Below, one piece after another: positions 17,389-27,328 of a stretch of 28,772 nt of DNA (positions within the stretch are counted from its first letter, which is position 1; every line of letters begins with the position of its first letter). Both the position numbers and the translations under genes were made by a program. The notes under the pieces were generated by a model. It did no database searches, was not told the DNA's origin, and saw only the letters and a list, made by a program, of their open reading frames with translations. Source of the stretch: Chara braunii (Eukaryota > Streptophyta > Charophyceae > Charales > Characeae); contig BFEA01000316.1 of NCBI GenBank assembly GCA_003427395.1, positions 1,101,176 to 1,129,947 on the forward strand. Reading direction: 5' to 3'.

Positions 17389-17540
17389 AGACAGACTTGT
17401 CCAAACGGTCATCCAAGCATTGCCGATGAAAAGGTGGAAAGGTCTCCACATCTCCAAGATGGCTAGAACCCTGGTCATCAATAATGTCATATTGTTCAGA
17501 ATCTGGTACAAAATGGTCTTTTGGTCACTAACCTAGAAAC

Positions 17541-18449
17541 AAATGACCCACCTTAAGGAAGCCATTACAACTTACATCTGGCGGAATGACCACAAAATTA
17601 AAACATGCATCAAAAGGGTGGCATGGGTCAGATGGCCTAACCAAGAATAAAGGGCGGCCTAGCTATCATCGACCTCGAAGATGAAATCAAGGCGCTCATT
17701 TTTAAAATCATTGTCGGAATGTTGATGGCGAACGACGTCCTCTGGGCCCTGTTAGCTCACATCCCAATAACCAACTTACCCCCTGACACAACACATGACC
17801 GGCCAGTCCACTCCCTCTTGTGGCTCACGAACCATGCGTGGTCTATCCCCAACCCACCAAGGACCCGGAGCTCCGAGTCGAACTCCCCAGCAACAGCGGG
17901 GAGAGCAAACCTCCCCAACGGCCCCCTCTGGACTGATATCATCTAATTATGGAGGGATATAGGGCCGAATAAGTTGCCCCCTCCGCTGCGATGGCAGGAG
18001 CCCAAGATATCGAGACAACCGTGGTTTGGCAACCCCCACATTGTCAATGCACAAGGACAACCTTTTTTCATTAAGAACGACTCGCATTGGCCGACGTGGG
18101 CAAAAAGGAGGATCATTACACTTGGGGACCTATGGGACATACCGACAGGTCAATGGAAGACCACGGACCAAATGAAACCTAAACTCCACCACATAAAAAA
18201 CATGAAATTAAAACTGCAATAATTATTGACAGTCATACCAACTACCTGGGCCGATGTCGAATGTCCTGAAGAAAGGTTGATCCATTCAACTAGGGGACTG
18301 GTTGGTAGAGACGACCACCCTTCCTCTCCCCATGGTCGTCTACCAGGTGACTGCTTGTAGAGAGTTCGGAACATCTCTGGAAGCCTACGAGCCGACACTT
18401 TCGGAAGCCCGCCTTTCCTGTCTCACCAGGAAATGCCTTTCTGGACAAG
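17541..18449 (+). pseudogene. LINE RT thumb/connection region, degenerate
   Basis: Fragments such as TYIWRNDHKIKTCIKRVAW and VRWPNQE (about 17572-17640) fit the conserved F-W-x-x-x region following the RT in plant-type LINEs. The rest (17640-18440) is spread over all frames with many stops and contains no independent gene. Confidence 0.6.
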
Positions 18450-19236
18450 GTGCGTAACAAACCTGGCCTCACAAGAGTTCGGACAGTGGGAGACAACGAA
18501 GAGGGTTGGTGGGCGTATGAAGTCTCCACCCCCATATCCTCTCTCCCATTTTACCCTACGAAATGGCAATGGGGAGAACGGACACTGCTCCCGCTGTGGA
18601 AGTTTACGGTCAAAAAATGTTACAAAAAGGTGCACAAGACAATTGACACCACAAATATAGTAAAAAAACATTGGCAAAGGGACTCCGTTGTACCAACAGC
18701 GGCCCTTCAAAAGTTCCATTTGTCACATTACACGTGCGTAATGCCCACCTCCCAGAGAGCACTGCAATGACACATTGTAGTATACCGGTGTCTCCCGACC
18801 GCGGACTGGCTTGTGTCAAGGTCCTCACTTGAACAAAGGGGCACTGCATCTCCCCTTTGTACCTTCTGTGGGCTATCCATGCAAAAGCAACGCCCAGACC
18901 CGGAGCATTGTCTCCTGGACTGCCCCATTGTCAATCAGACTTGGGGGGTGGGACGCAGCATGGAGGCACCTCACATGCGTAGACCTCCCATGGAACCCTG
19001 GAACATTGTTATTGGACCTAGTACCAGCATCTGCCCAACAGACATGGTCCACCTTCCAATGCACCCTCTTCAACTATGCTTGCCTGGAAGTCCTGATGAC
19101 AGTCTGGTGAGCCCGGTGCTCCCACAAACGAAAACAACATACTTTTGGCTTCCCACAAGCCAGAGCCCACGTCATAGACACAATCAGAACAAGCATACAT
19201 CAGACATGGAAATACCTCAAAGAATCTCTTAAAACC
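18450..19236 (+). pseudogene. LINE zinc-binding RT domain (zf-RVT)
   Basis: One frame from 18450, broken only by a TGA at 18768-18770. VPTAALQKFHLSHYTC corresponds to the pre-zinc-finger helix. CTFCGLSMQKQ...PEHCLLDCPIVNQTW (18858-18944) is the CxxC...HxxxxC zinc-binding core followed by the conserved W. This domain is usual at the C-terminus of plant-type LINE ORF2 proteins. The sequence afterwards is frameshifted. Confidence 0.8.
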
Positions 19237-19998
19237 ATGACTGAATCCACCAAGAAAAGACAACGAATCCATAGGTTTGAACAAGAATGGTTAGATCCGT
19301 CATGCAAACTGGCGACTCTTGATGGAAACCAAAACCTCCATTGGAAACAATGGTGGCGAGACGGAACTAGCTGGACAAGAAGGAACCTCCCACCCACCTG
19401 TAGATCCTCGCAGACAGAGCAGGCCTTACTCCACCCCCCACATCCGCCCACGATCTGCAACAGCATCCCCCGCTTCCGACTCAACCCCCCCCACCCCCTC
19501 CCTCCCGTCCCCCCTCTCCCCCTCAGTCACCCCCCCCACACCCAACCTCGAACCAATCGCTCAACAACCCCCACTGGGCTCCATGGGGGTTGGATGCTCC
19601 ACCACTCCCTACCGATGAACCCCTCCCCATCCCCCCACCACCGACGAGCCCCAACGTGAACCCCTACACCCCTCCCCTGCCCCACTCCCCTCCCCTGCCG
19701 CTTTCATGACCACCTCTAATTCCAACACCTCCCTCATCCCCTTCGCCCCCCCCAGCGTTGCCAACCTGCCCACAACCTGTCTCTTATACACATCTAGATG
19801 TGTATAAGAGACAGTTGCCAACCTCCCCACAACCGACCCCCCCCCCCCTCTCCCCTCCACTTCCCCACACCGCACCGACTTGACAATCCCCCACTCCCCG
19901 CCAACACCCCCAGCCACCCCATCACCACCACCCCCATGGCCCTCCATGTCCCCCACCCGCAGCCCCCCTCCCCCCATTGGTTGGACTCTGACCGTTAA
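19237..19998 (+). pseudogene. LINE C-terminal tail, proline-rich low complexity
   Basis: From 19237 a frame reads MTESTKKRQRIHRFEQEWLD, then HWKQWWRDGTSWTRRNLPPT, then becomes Pro/His/Thr-rich because the DNA is dominated by CCCC and CACC runs (19430-19980). It is interrupted by the adapter at 19777-19814. The minus-strand LINE also has a Pro-containing tail (SIPMRPANDFPDQFPPHPLV), so a proline-rich end may be a feature of this family. Confidence 0.5.
19777..19814. other. Nextera mate-pair junction adapter (artefact)
   Basis: Positions 19777-19795 read CTGTCTCTTATACACATCT and 19796-19814 read its exact reverse complement. These are the two Tn5 mosaic ends as found at a Nextera mate-pair circularisation junction. 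Flanks TTGCCAACCTGCCCACAAC and TTGCCAACCTCCCCACAAC are near-identical. Artificial sequence left in the assembly. Confidence 0.97.
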
Positions 19999-20544
19999 CT
20001 GTGCCTGAATTCCAAGGTCGAACCTTGGCCAGGCGCTCAACCCAGAATGTAATGACGGCCTTGAATAAAAAAGGTGGACCCAAGTGGTGGAACTGGGAGA
20101 TCACGACAGATACACTCAGATAGCTTGGTTCAACATGAGACCAGAGTGAGAACCAATAGAGAAATACTGGAGGTTCGACGGTTGACACGAATCAGGAACT
20201 AAATAAAGAAAAGAAATTCAGTCGGGTCAGTGAAGGGGCCAGCTGGAGGCTACGCCCAATCACTACAAAGGGCAGCACTCAAAACCACAGCAGAGCACTC
20301 CGTTTGGTAGATTAAATAGGGAACCAGGGTGAGAATGGTAGATAATTAGTTGTGGCTTGACAGATGTTAAGAAGCAGGAATTAACAAAGAATAACCACAC
20401 ACACGAGCCAAGCAGTGCCCTGGTAGGAGGCTGACTTAAATAATATAAAGGACAGGAACATACATCTACATGAATGGCAGAGCTCAGAAACACAGTAGAA
20501 CTGTCCACAAACCACCTAGCAGCATAGCAGAAAGACTCAGCGAC
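19999..20544 (+). other. LINE 3' flank with a diverged tandem duplication
   Basis: No gene. Two diverged units of about 190 bp (about 20130-20315 and 20320-20515) share GGGCAGCACTCAAAACCACA/TGGCAGAGCTCAGAAACACA and an ATCAGGAACTAAATAAAG/AGCAGGAATTAACAAAG block. This may be the 3' UTR of the plus-strand LINE. No poly(A) tail is evident. Confidence 0.45.
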
Positions 20545-20564
20545 TTTTTTTTTTTTTTTTTTTT
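20545..20564 (-). repeat. Poly(A) tail of the minus-strand LINE
   Basis: T20 on the plus strand, at the end of the 3' UTR. It fixes the element's 3' end and its orientation. A target-site duplication after CAGCGAC could not be matched at the 5' side. Confidence 0.75.
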
Positions 20565-20842
20565 AATAACAAAACTCAGTAGAACCTAATAGGTTGGGCG
20601 ATACGAGCATCCCAACCTACTAGAGTCCATACAGGTCACTCCATCTATTGGTGGGAAGTTGCACCTGCTGGAAACCGGATCCAGCATCCCATTTGTATAG
20701 TGAGTCTTAAAACGAGAAAGAGAACATTGTTTTCGTAGAGGATGGATCTGAACCTCTTCACCTCAACAGTGGTGCCAGATATATCTCTTTTTCCTAACTC
20801 AGATAAAAGATACCATTCCTCCTACCATAATCAGATACCAAT
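20565..20842 (-). other. 3' UTR of the minus-strand LINE
   Basis: Noncoding. It contains an 8-bp-stem hairpin (AGGTTGGG 20591-20598 with CCCAACCT 20611-20618). The 55-base block 20639-20693 recurs inverted at 26127-26181. Confidence 0.6.
20639..20693 (+). repeat. Inverted repeat flanking the minus LINE, left copy
   Basis: CTCCATCTATTGGTGGGAAG...GCACCTGCTGGAAACCGG...CAGCATCCCATT. It matches the reverse complement of 26127-26181 at about 47 of 55 positions without indels. The pair brackets the LINE coding region. Confidence 0.75.
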
Positions 20843-21500
20843 TCAATCATAGCCATACCAGGACCTGGGAACTACAACTAATGGGTGTGGGGGAAATTGG
20901 TCAGGGAAGTCATTCGCCGGGCGCATAGGAATGGATGGATTCACCGAAGTCCAATCTTTAAATTGCAATCGATAATTTCTATTAATCACCTCATCCTCCC
21001 CTCCGGTTATCCCTTCCCAGATGACTCTTCCAAGTTTCCCACCCTGGATTCCCCCACGCCAGCATTGACAAAACTTTCGAATATATTCAAGGATTTCCTT
21101 ACACTTAGATAAATGTTGGATTTTTTCTTTTGTCTTTTCCCATATAGTTATAATGACTGCTTGGATTTGTTGTTTAATGAAATCTGTGAATTCTGGTCCT
21201 TCAAGGTGGGCACCTTCCCATTCAAAAGTACATCTTCTCCTCCATATGACCCAAAGGACCGCTCTCCTTCCCAAAAAGAACAGGTTTTGTGTGAACTCAT
21301 CATATGGATTTGAAACCCAAGATTCTAGTATGATCACCTTCCAACCCCATGGCCACTGGGTTTGAGCCTCTAGTTGGCTCCTTATGCGGTCCCACCATCT
21401 CCATAACCAAACTGCCCCCGGACATTGTAAAAATATATGTTCTATTGTTTCAAGAGAAGTTTTACTTAGGAAAGCAGTCTTACAAAACTTACATCACGGG
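20843..21500 (-). pseudogene. LINE zinc-binding domain and C-terminal tail
   Basis: On the minus strand, CKFCKTAFLSKTSLE, TIEHIFLQCPGAVWLWRWW (about 21495-21388) gives the CxxC...HxxxxC zf-RVT signature and the W-x-W end. In frame after it come VIILESWVSNPYDEF, RRAVLWVIWRRRCTFEWEG (a conserved LINE block) and a tail ending NDFPDQFPPHPLVVVPRSW before the stop near 20843. This is the best-preserved 3' part of the element. Confidence 0.8.
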
Positions 21501-22959
21501 GCCGTTACTCCCCTTTGCTCCAGAGATGATCTCTCGATCAACCAATCATTTGTAGGGAGGCAACAATGTTCAATCTGTCATTGCAGAGAGACTACCTTTG
21601 CTGATTCAGATTTCATAATATTAAGCCATTTGATTGATATAAGATCATCCCTACTGAGGTTGAGATGCTTCATCCACATTGTCAAGATCGTATCCCTCAA
21701 ATTAATTCTGGGTCGAAACATTTGATAAGTAGATTTGACCGTCAAGGTATGAAGGCTAGTCTGATATGATCTTCCTTTTCCACCTGAGGAATTCCAATGT
21801 TTTGGGTCTAGTGCCAGGTGGAAGATTGGTATAGTTGGTCTGAATCCGATCAATGTATTTTTTTATTACATAACCCTAATTCTGAAGATTTGGTCAACTT
21901 TCACCCAATTTATCTCTTCTTTTTGGTTTGAGTAACGTAATTATCGTGTGTTAGATAAAAAAGAGACAAAAGAATATCCCCATTTAAAGTTGTAAATTTG
22001 TCAAGGATGTTGCCAATCAAATTATGATAATCTCTAATAGTTACCCAATCATTGCCCTTCATCTTAGGCCCTTTACGCAAGATACGGAGCCATTCTAAAG
22101 GAATGAGCTCTATCACATTTTTCAGCGCCTTATCAGGGTGGTGGCAAATTGGCAATAACGCAATTGGCTGTGTAGATCGTTGGTAGTGAACCCATTTTTT
22201 GTTATTGGGTTTCATATATCTTTGATCCTTAGGATTCCTCTTTTTACCCAACTCAACCAGGGGAAATCCACGTAGTGGAGAACATATCCTTGATCATTTC
22301 TAATCCAATTATTATTAAAGAGTGGTTGCTGACACACCTCTTCCTATCTTTCAGGCGGCAGTTTATCTGGTAGGGGTAATTTCCTCCATGTTTTAAGGAT
22401 GGTGATCCAGAAGGAGTCCTTACATACATCCAGTCTTGCAGCTTATCGATCTGAAATTACTTTTCCTTCATCTTTCACAGCACTACCTCCAGGAAGGGAC
22501 CATGATCGATTTTCTAGCCACATCAACGAGTCTGTATCTTTTGGTGTAGGGAGTGCTAACCTCTTGATTTGTTCTCATGCAAGTGCATTCCAAGAGGTTT
22601 GCAGATTAAATAGCAGTCTCTTGATCCATTGTATGAAAAACGCTAAGGCTTGAGTGGTTGGGTCAATGATTCATAACCCCCCTCTAGATTTCGGTTGTAT
22701 CATTGATATCCATGCTACTCTATTAATAACGTTAATGCACTCGTGATTTCCTCTCCAAAGGAATGTTCTTAATTGTCTCTGGAACATTTTAGTGGCTCGT
22801 TTATCTAAGGCCCAAATAACCGATTTATACCATATATGGCGAGAGTGCGACCTAATAGTGAGGTATGTTTATTTTTTCATAGTTCCAACTTTGTTTGAGC
22901 TTGTTGCATAAACCAATCGTTGTTGGACTTTCGTTTGCCCTCAGCCGTTAAGGAAATAC
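21501..22959 (-). pseudogene. LINE RT thumb/connection, degenerate
   Basis: Discontinuous open pieces at 21578-21853 (HWNSSGGKGRSYQTSLHTLT) and 21910-22251 (NPKDQRYMKPNNKKWVHYQR) on the minus strand. They lie where the thumb and connection should be, but are interrupted by many stops. The AT content is high. No independent gene. Confidence 0.55.
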
Positions 22960-23790
22960 CTAGTATTCTGATATGGTTATCTCTGAACAACCATTTGACC
23001 TTAGGCTGTTCTGGAGGTCGCACTCCTTGATGATGACTCCACCACCCAGAGTTTTACTAACCCAATTAACTTTCATATCTGATAAGCGACAAAATTGTTT
23101 CATCAATTTTTGAATTGCTATCATGTTCTCATGAGAAGCATCAATCATTAGGGAGAGATCGTCAGCAAAGAGAGAGCATATTGGGATTGCTTCCCCCGAG
23201 ATAAACTATATCTGAATCCGCTTTATATCTTTATGGGTACGCAGATTTATTGCTAGAGCTTCCATAATGATGACAAATGAGAAGGGAGCAATTGGGTCAC
23301 CTTGTCTAACTGATCTTTGCAGAGGAATAGGGGGAGGCACATTGTCATTAATGGTAGCATTCTTATGCAGAATCCCTATCCATCTTTTAAAGTTTGGACC
23401 AAAGTTAAAATTTTTTAAATATTTATCAATAAAAAAACAATCCACATGATCATATGCTTTTTCAAAATCTATAATGATGAAAGCAGCATTGTATTTAAAT
23501 TGGCGTGTGAGCTTCACGAGTTCATTTATCGGCAACATATTATTTTGTATATTCCTTTCAGTGATGAAACCAGTTTCTGTTGGGTAAATGATGTTCGCTA
23601 TTACTTTGGTCAGCCGATCAGCCAATGCTTTAGCAACCATCTTATATACAGTTGTTAAAACAGTGATAGGACGCTAATTTCTAATATTTGTCTTTTCTCA
23701 TTTTTTGTATAGAAGGGTTAGGACCCCTTGTTCCACAAATTCTCTCATTTCCCCTGAGATTCATACCGCATTATAAAAGTCCATTAAATC
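22960..23790 (-). pseudogene. LINE reverse transcriptase
   Basis: From about 23770 downward: EFVEQGVLTLLYKK, RPITVLTTVYKMVAKALADR (stop in between), GFITERNIQNNMLPINELVK, then motif A FIIIDFEKAYDHVDCFFIDK (usual HVDW; here HVDC). Next are RSVRQGDPIAPFSFVIIMEA (motif B) and, after a stop, SLFADDLSLMIDASHE (motif C, about 23190-23150) and LSDMKVNWVSKT (motif D). The catalytic Asp residues are present. This single-copy arrangement shows what the plus-strand LINE should look like without its triplication. Confidence 0.85.
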
Positions 23791-24684
23791 TTAAGATATT
23801 GAGTCCCACATAGATTATTATAATTCCTCAGGCAAACCATCCATCTCATGAGTCTTTTCTTCATCCATAAGCATCAATACTTTCCAAATTTTTTCCTTGG
23901 TTATCGATATTTTCATTATTTTCTTCTGCTTTTCAGTCAATGATTTCATGAGAGACATTAAAAAGTCGTCAATTTCCGTGTTTCGTTGTGTTTGTTGAAT
24001 GTCTTCATTCCCATATGTGAAAAGATCTTTAAAGAAATCCCTCGCTATCTTAGTGCATGCTATAATTGAGGTGACTCATGGTTCATTTTTATTAAAGAGA
24101 TCAAACACGGCTTCAATGATAGTCCGTTCTGTTTTGGCCCTGATCATTGCAAAGAAACGTGCATCCATTGCCCCTTCCATTTAATGTTTTCTTAGTTTCC
24201 ATCTGATTCTTAGCCCTTGCTATCTATACTCCATGCGTATCAGCAGTTAATCTTCCAATTCTTGCATTTTCTTAGCTAGAGGTATAAGTGTATCTTGGTT
24301 TTCTTACATCGTTTCTTGTTATTGCAATTATCGAATCCTTTATTGGAGTTGTGCTTCTTTTGAGTGTCTATGTGCTGCTAATAATTTGAAATATTCATTG
24401 CATTTACGACCTAAGAAAATTAGGTTGTTATTGAACCAGCGGATATCATTTTGGATACGAGGTCTCTGGTCTCTCCAGAAGTTTCATACATCATGAAGAT
24501 AATGTTTGAAGGTTTCAATTTTCAAATGTGAGGTATTTACTATTTAGTTTATAGAAACCTCTTCCTTGGTTATATTTTTTTCTAAACGAGAAAATTGCCA
24601 CACACATTGCATGGTCTAGGCCTGGAAAGGGCCTGCGTGGAAAGATTTCAGCAAACTGAATTGCCCCTTGCAGTTCTTCTAATA
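23791..24684 (-). pseudogene. LINE endonuclease-RT linker, degenerate
   Basis: Between the endonuclease and RT, the minus strand carries short coding remnants such as LEELQGAIQFAEIFPRRPFP and GLDHAMCVAIFSFRK just below 24685 (the end of the endonuclease, with a D-H pair where SDH is expected). After that, stops are frequent. AT-rich. No separate gene. Confidence 0.55.
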
Positions 24685-25410
24685 CTAGAATGAGATCAAT
24701 TGTGGATTAGTAGTTTGACTAGATTGAGTCTTCCGAAACCATGAAAATACTTTAGAATTAGGGTTAAGCCTACGATAAGAATCAAATAGATTTAGAGTAT
24801 GACACAGATTAACAATAATCATCTCGTCTATTTTTACATAACCAGGGTAGGGGGAAGGGAGCTTCCATCGGTCCAAATGTCTGTCTGGTGCCGCATTGAA
24901 GTCTCCTGCAATAATCACTGGAATATCAACTGGGAGGCGAGGAAATATGGATTCAAAGAATATCTGTCTGTCGCCTACGTCATTAGGCCCATATATGCAA
25001 AGGATACTGACCACCTCCAGTTTTAACATCGCTAGGATGTAAACCCATCTCCCTTCCAACTGATCCACTTCCCAGTTAATGGGCTCCACTTTGGATTCCG
25101 GCGGGGTCCATATGGCTACCCCTGCACTGCCTGGTTTGGGGGCATGTGCCCTATAAGCCATGTATGACCAGATTTCCTTATGACTATGATTATGAGCTTC
25201 TGTATCCATTAAGTAGATAGAAATCACATCTGGCCACTCCTTGCCATCAATCCCCCTCAATTGGTCGTAGATAGCTTGCTTTTTATTCTGCTTGGCTGAG
25301 GCCAGTCCGTTCACATTGAGGGAACGAAGATCCAAGTCCGAATTCTTTTTTAGCAGTTTCCATGCCTTATCCTTGTTATATAAGGCATATATCACTTTAA
25401 TTCTCTCCAT
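24685..25410 (-). pseudogene. LINE APE endonuclease
   Basis: One 241-residue frame. DLRSLNVNGLASAKQNKK (first catalytic block, Asn retained) is followed by WPDVISIYLMDTEAHNH, where LxETH is usual; the metal-binding Glu position appears as Asp or is shifted, so activity is doubtful. Then come QLEGRWVYILAML, SILCIYGPND and IIAGDFNAAPDRHLDR (GDFN block). The final SRIDY/SDH part is beyond the frame end in other frames. The N-terminal 25 residues (MERIKVIYALYNKDKAWKLL) precede the domain proper and may be translated ORF1/ORF2 spacer. Confidence 0.85.
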
Positions 25411-25433
25411 TTATCTTCCATATTCCTTTAATT

Positions 25434-25800
25434 CTAAACTGCTCCTGTTATCGGCTTCATCAAGTCACGCCAAGTCCCAGTGTCCAGGATGCCCCCTACC
25501 TCCAGTGCGGCATGTCTAAGGAGTCTGAGAAGGAGGGTGGCCACATCATATTCAAACCAAAACTTACTCGCCGTGATTTTCAGAAGTTGGAGTTCCTTAA
25601 GCATGTCAATCCCCATCCACCTCAACTGCACTTGCTTAGCAGGCTCATATTTGAGATAAATGTCCCGTTCTGCAATTCTATACGGGTCCGAGGTAATTGT
25701 GAGAGTGGATAGTCCTCCCTGTGGGAAATTCTCCTTAATGAATTTCACAGTTTCCAGTCTGAGTAGGGACTCCCCCGCCTTTCCCCCCGTTATTAGCGAT
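25434..25800 (-). pseudogene. LINE ORF1 C-terminal remnant
   Basis: 104-residue minus-strand frame (MKFIKENFPQGGLSTLTITS, then AERDIYLKYEPAKQVQLRWM), open upstream to about 25790. It ends in a TAA about 20 bases before the endonuclease frame opens, the usual position of ORF1. No zinc knuckle or RRM is visible in what is left, so its identity rests on context only. Confidence 0.5.
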
Positions 25801-26126
25801 TACCACAACCACTGGTCAAACACATAATGGCAACAACAACAGTCAAGGACCTTGACGAATGTGGTGTAGTAGGATACTACCACCACAAATGTGTTATGCA
25901 CTGGTTTTGAGAGGGTATAGGGTTTAAAGGGTTTAAAGGGACAGACATAGCAACAATCAAACAGGGGGGCTGCTGAAATATGGCTGGGCTAATAGATAAG
26001 GTGGTGCTCCAAGAAAGGAAGGGTGACACTAGCAGCTCCATGGGACAGCGGAGCCCCGGGCAGAGACAACAATCACCACACCCCTAGGAAAGAAAAAACA
26101 ACAATATCTGTGTTACAAGATGTATC
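25801..26126. other. Noncoding DNA right of the minus LINE
   Basis: A GGGTTTAAAGGGTTTAAAGG duplication (about 25918-25937) and ACTACCACCACA motifs occur. No coding signal. It may include the LINE 5' UTR. Confidence 0.4.
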
Positions 26127-26181
26127 AATGGGACGCTGAACCCGGTTTCCAGCAGGTGCCGTTCCCCAGCAATAGATGGAG
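26127..26181 (-). repeat. Inverted repeat flanking the minus LINE, right copy
   Basis: Partner of 20639-20693 (about 47 of 55 positions). It could be the 3' UTR fragment of another LINE copy lying in the opposite orientation, or a terminal inverted repeat of a larger unit into which the LINE inserted. Confidence 0.7.
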
Positions 26182-26868
26182 CAGCCCGACAGATAAGCCC
26201 TCAATTCTGACGGTTCTCTTACCACCACCAGGATAGTGGGATATCGCAAGGGCTATTTCCCCCCCCCCCCAAAAAAAGGGACGGGGGCAACATGCATCCC
26301 CTTGATCGTGAGAGGTAGGTATGCTTGCAGGGGTCCCTTATTATAGGTTTTAGATTAGTGGTAGGTAGGTAGTGAGAGGTGAAATTAACGCAAGTGGTAC
26401 TCCCACTTTTCAAGGCTATAGCTTTTTTCCAAGCCTTTTTTTCTGGACGGGGATTTTCACCTGACCCTGAGAAATCCAAACTGTTCATCACGTGATTTGT
26501 GTGGTGCCGCCATCCATTTCCTGACTCTCACTCCCTGCCTTTCTGCAGGTAGTATTGAACCACCGGTACCTTTCCCAGCTATTCTTCAGAGATGCGGCCA
26601 CAACTTTCAGGGCCGGGCCGCCGTTGATAAATTTAATAGACAGTCGTTCAACGTTTCGGGCCTCCGAAAGTCACAGTGAGGGTCCCACGGGCGATGTGTG
26701 GACATGGTACTGGTGGTTTAATGGACAGGGGGGTTTCACATTTGTTGAGGGGTGTCTCTATGCCCTATGTGCATGAGATATGGAGACATGGTGACAGATT
26801 GATTTGAGGGCACTGGGATTGAAATGGAGTCCAGGACCCGCCCCCCCCCCAAAAAAAAGGGGATTTTT
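26182..26868. other. Noncoding DNA with homopolymer tracts
   Basis: C-run plus A-run pairs occur at 26260-26277 and 26840-26858. A GGTAGGTAGGTAG tract lies near 26360. No gene or domain recognised; open frames are short and unconserved. Confidence 0.45.
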
Positions 26869-26940
26869 GTCCTTCTTGACAACCGGCGAAGACGATTAGC
26901 ATGATCCCTGTGCAAGGATGAGACACATAAATCAAGAAAT
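26869..26940 (+). pseudogene. U6: U6 snRNA pseudogene with internal deletion
   Basis: Starts GTCCTTCTTGACAACCGG and continues ACGATTAGCATGATCCCTGT, GCAAGGATGAGACACATAAA, TCAAGAAAT. It resembles U6 from the 5' stem-loop through the 3' region but lacks about 22 bases, including TTGGAACGATACAGAGA, so the ACAGAGA box is lost. Unlike the two copies near the left end it keeps the 3' region. The terminal T-run of U6 is absent; AAGAAAAGTAAG follows. Confidence 0.8.
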
Positions 26941-27328
26941 CAAGAAAAGTAAGGTGACTTTTATGTGGTGGTTTTTCGAACAATCATGACTGGAGCTGGA
27001 CTTCAAGTCTGAAGGGGATAAGAGCACCCCAAAAATTGTGGCCCAGTACCCTTCCCAGCCTTTCTTTTTTCAAGTTTTTTTTTTTTTTTTTTTTTTTTTT
27101 GATGATGATGAGGACATGCTCCAATCGATTCGTGGGGAGCAACACGTGCTGGGAAAAGGGTTAACTTCAGTAGAGTCACAAAAAAGAGTTATAATTGCAC
27201 TATGGGGCAAGATACAGTTTGCAATTCCACTTGGGGCACCCTATCTGGCCAGAAAGCTGGGTTGTATACATTGCCCGAACATTCCAAACTGTATATTGCC
27301 CTGTATACATTGCCCGAACACTTGGAGG
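26941..27328. other. Noncoding DNA with poly(T) and a short direct repeat
   Basis: T26 at 27075-27100 (possible minus-strand A-tail), followed by (GAT)4. TGTATACATTGCCCGAACA occurs at 27264 and 27302. No coding signal. Confidence 0.5.

Larger units (their letters stand above)
15142..17540 (+). pseudogene. LINE reverse transcriptase with triplicated palm region
   Basis: It starts with the LINE block TQEIHRALLDMDDETPPGLD and FPKEIW. YHSITLL (about 15380, shifted frame) replaces the usual RPITLL. Motif 2 region GFMPQRNIQDNIMLVNE, motif A LFIDFEKAYDHVDW and motif C F(V/A)DDL occur three times each. Motif A codons are at about 15558, 16245 and 16836; motif C at about 15879, 16462 and 17154. Each motif C part leads to ILGVxLAALR, and in the first two copies then jumps back to MGHLIHxDQTGFMPQ, in frame. 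The third copy continues normally with LLKDHGDRLVQT. The protein could not function as it stands. Confidence 0.85.
14000..19998 (+). mobile_element. L1-like LINE, 5'-truncated, RT core triplicated
   Basis: The order of domains is the C-terminal half of an APE endonuclease, linker, RT (three tandem copies of the palm region), thumb/connection, CxxC...HxxxxC zinc-binding motif, then a proline-rich C-terminal tail. ORF1 and the N-terminal half of the endonuclease are missing, as expected for 5' truncation during target-primed reverse transcription. Reading frames are broken by many stops and indels, so the copy is inactive. It is convergent with the LINE at 20545-25800 and similar to it in domain order. 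No poly(A) tail could be fixed; the 3' end is uncertain. Confidence 0.85.
20545..25800 (-). mobile_element. L1-like LINE, minus strand
   Basis: Read from 25800 down to 20545: ORF1 remnant, near-complete APE endonuclease, RT, connection, zinc-binding motif, C-terminal tail, 3' UTR, and a 20-base A-tail (T20 on the plus strand at 20545-20564). It is longer at the 5' end than the plus-strand LINE but has lost most of ORF1. It is AT-rich between about 21500 and 24650 and riddled with stops, so inactive. The 5' boundary is estimated. Confidence 0.85.

Noticed and set aside
19609-20040. 143-residue minus-strand frame containing SYTHLDVYKRQ
   Set aside because: That peptide is the translated Nextera junction; the rest is Gly/Val translation of a C-rich tract.
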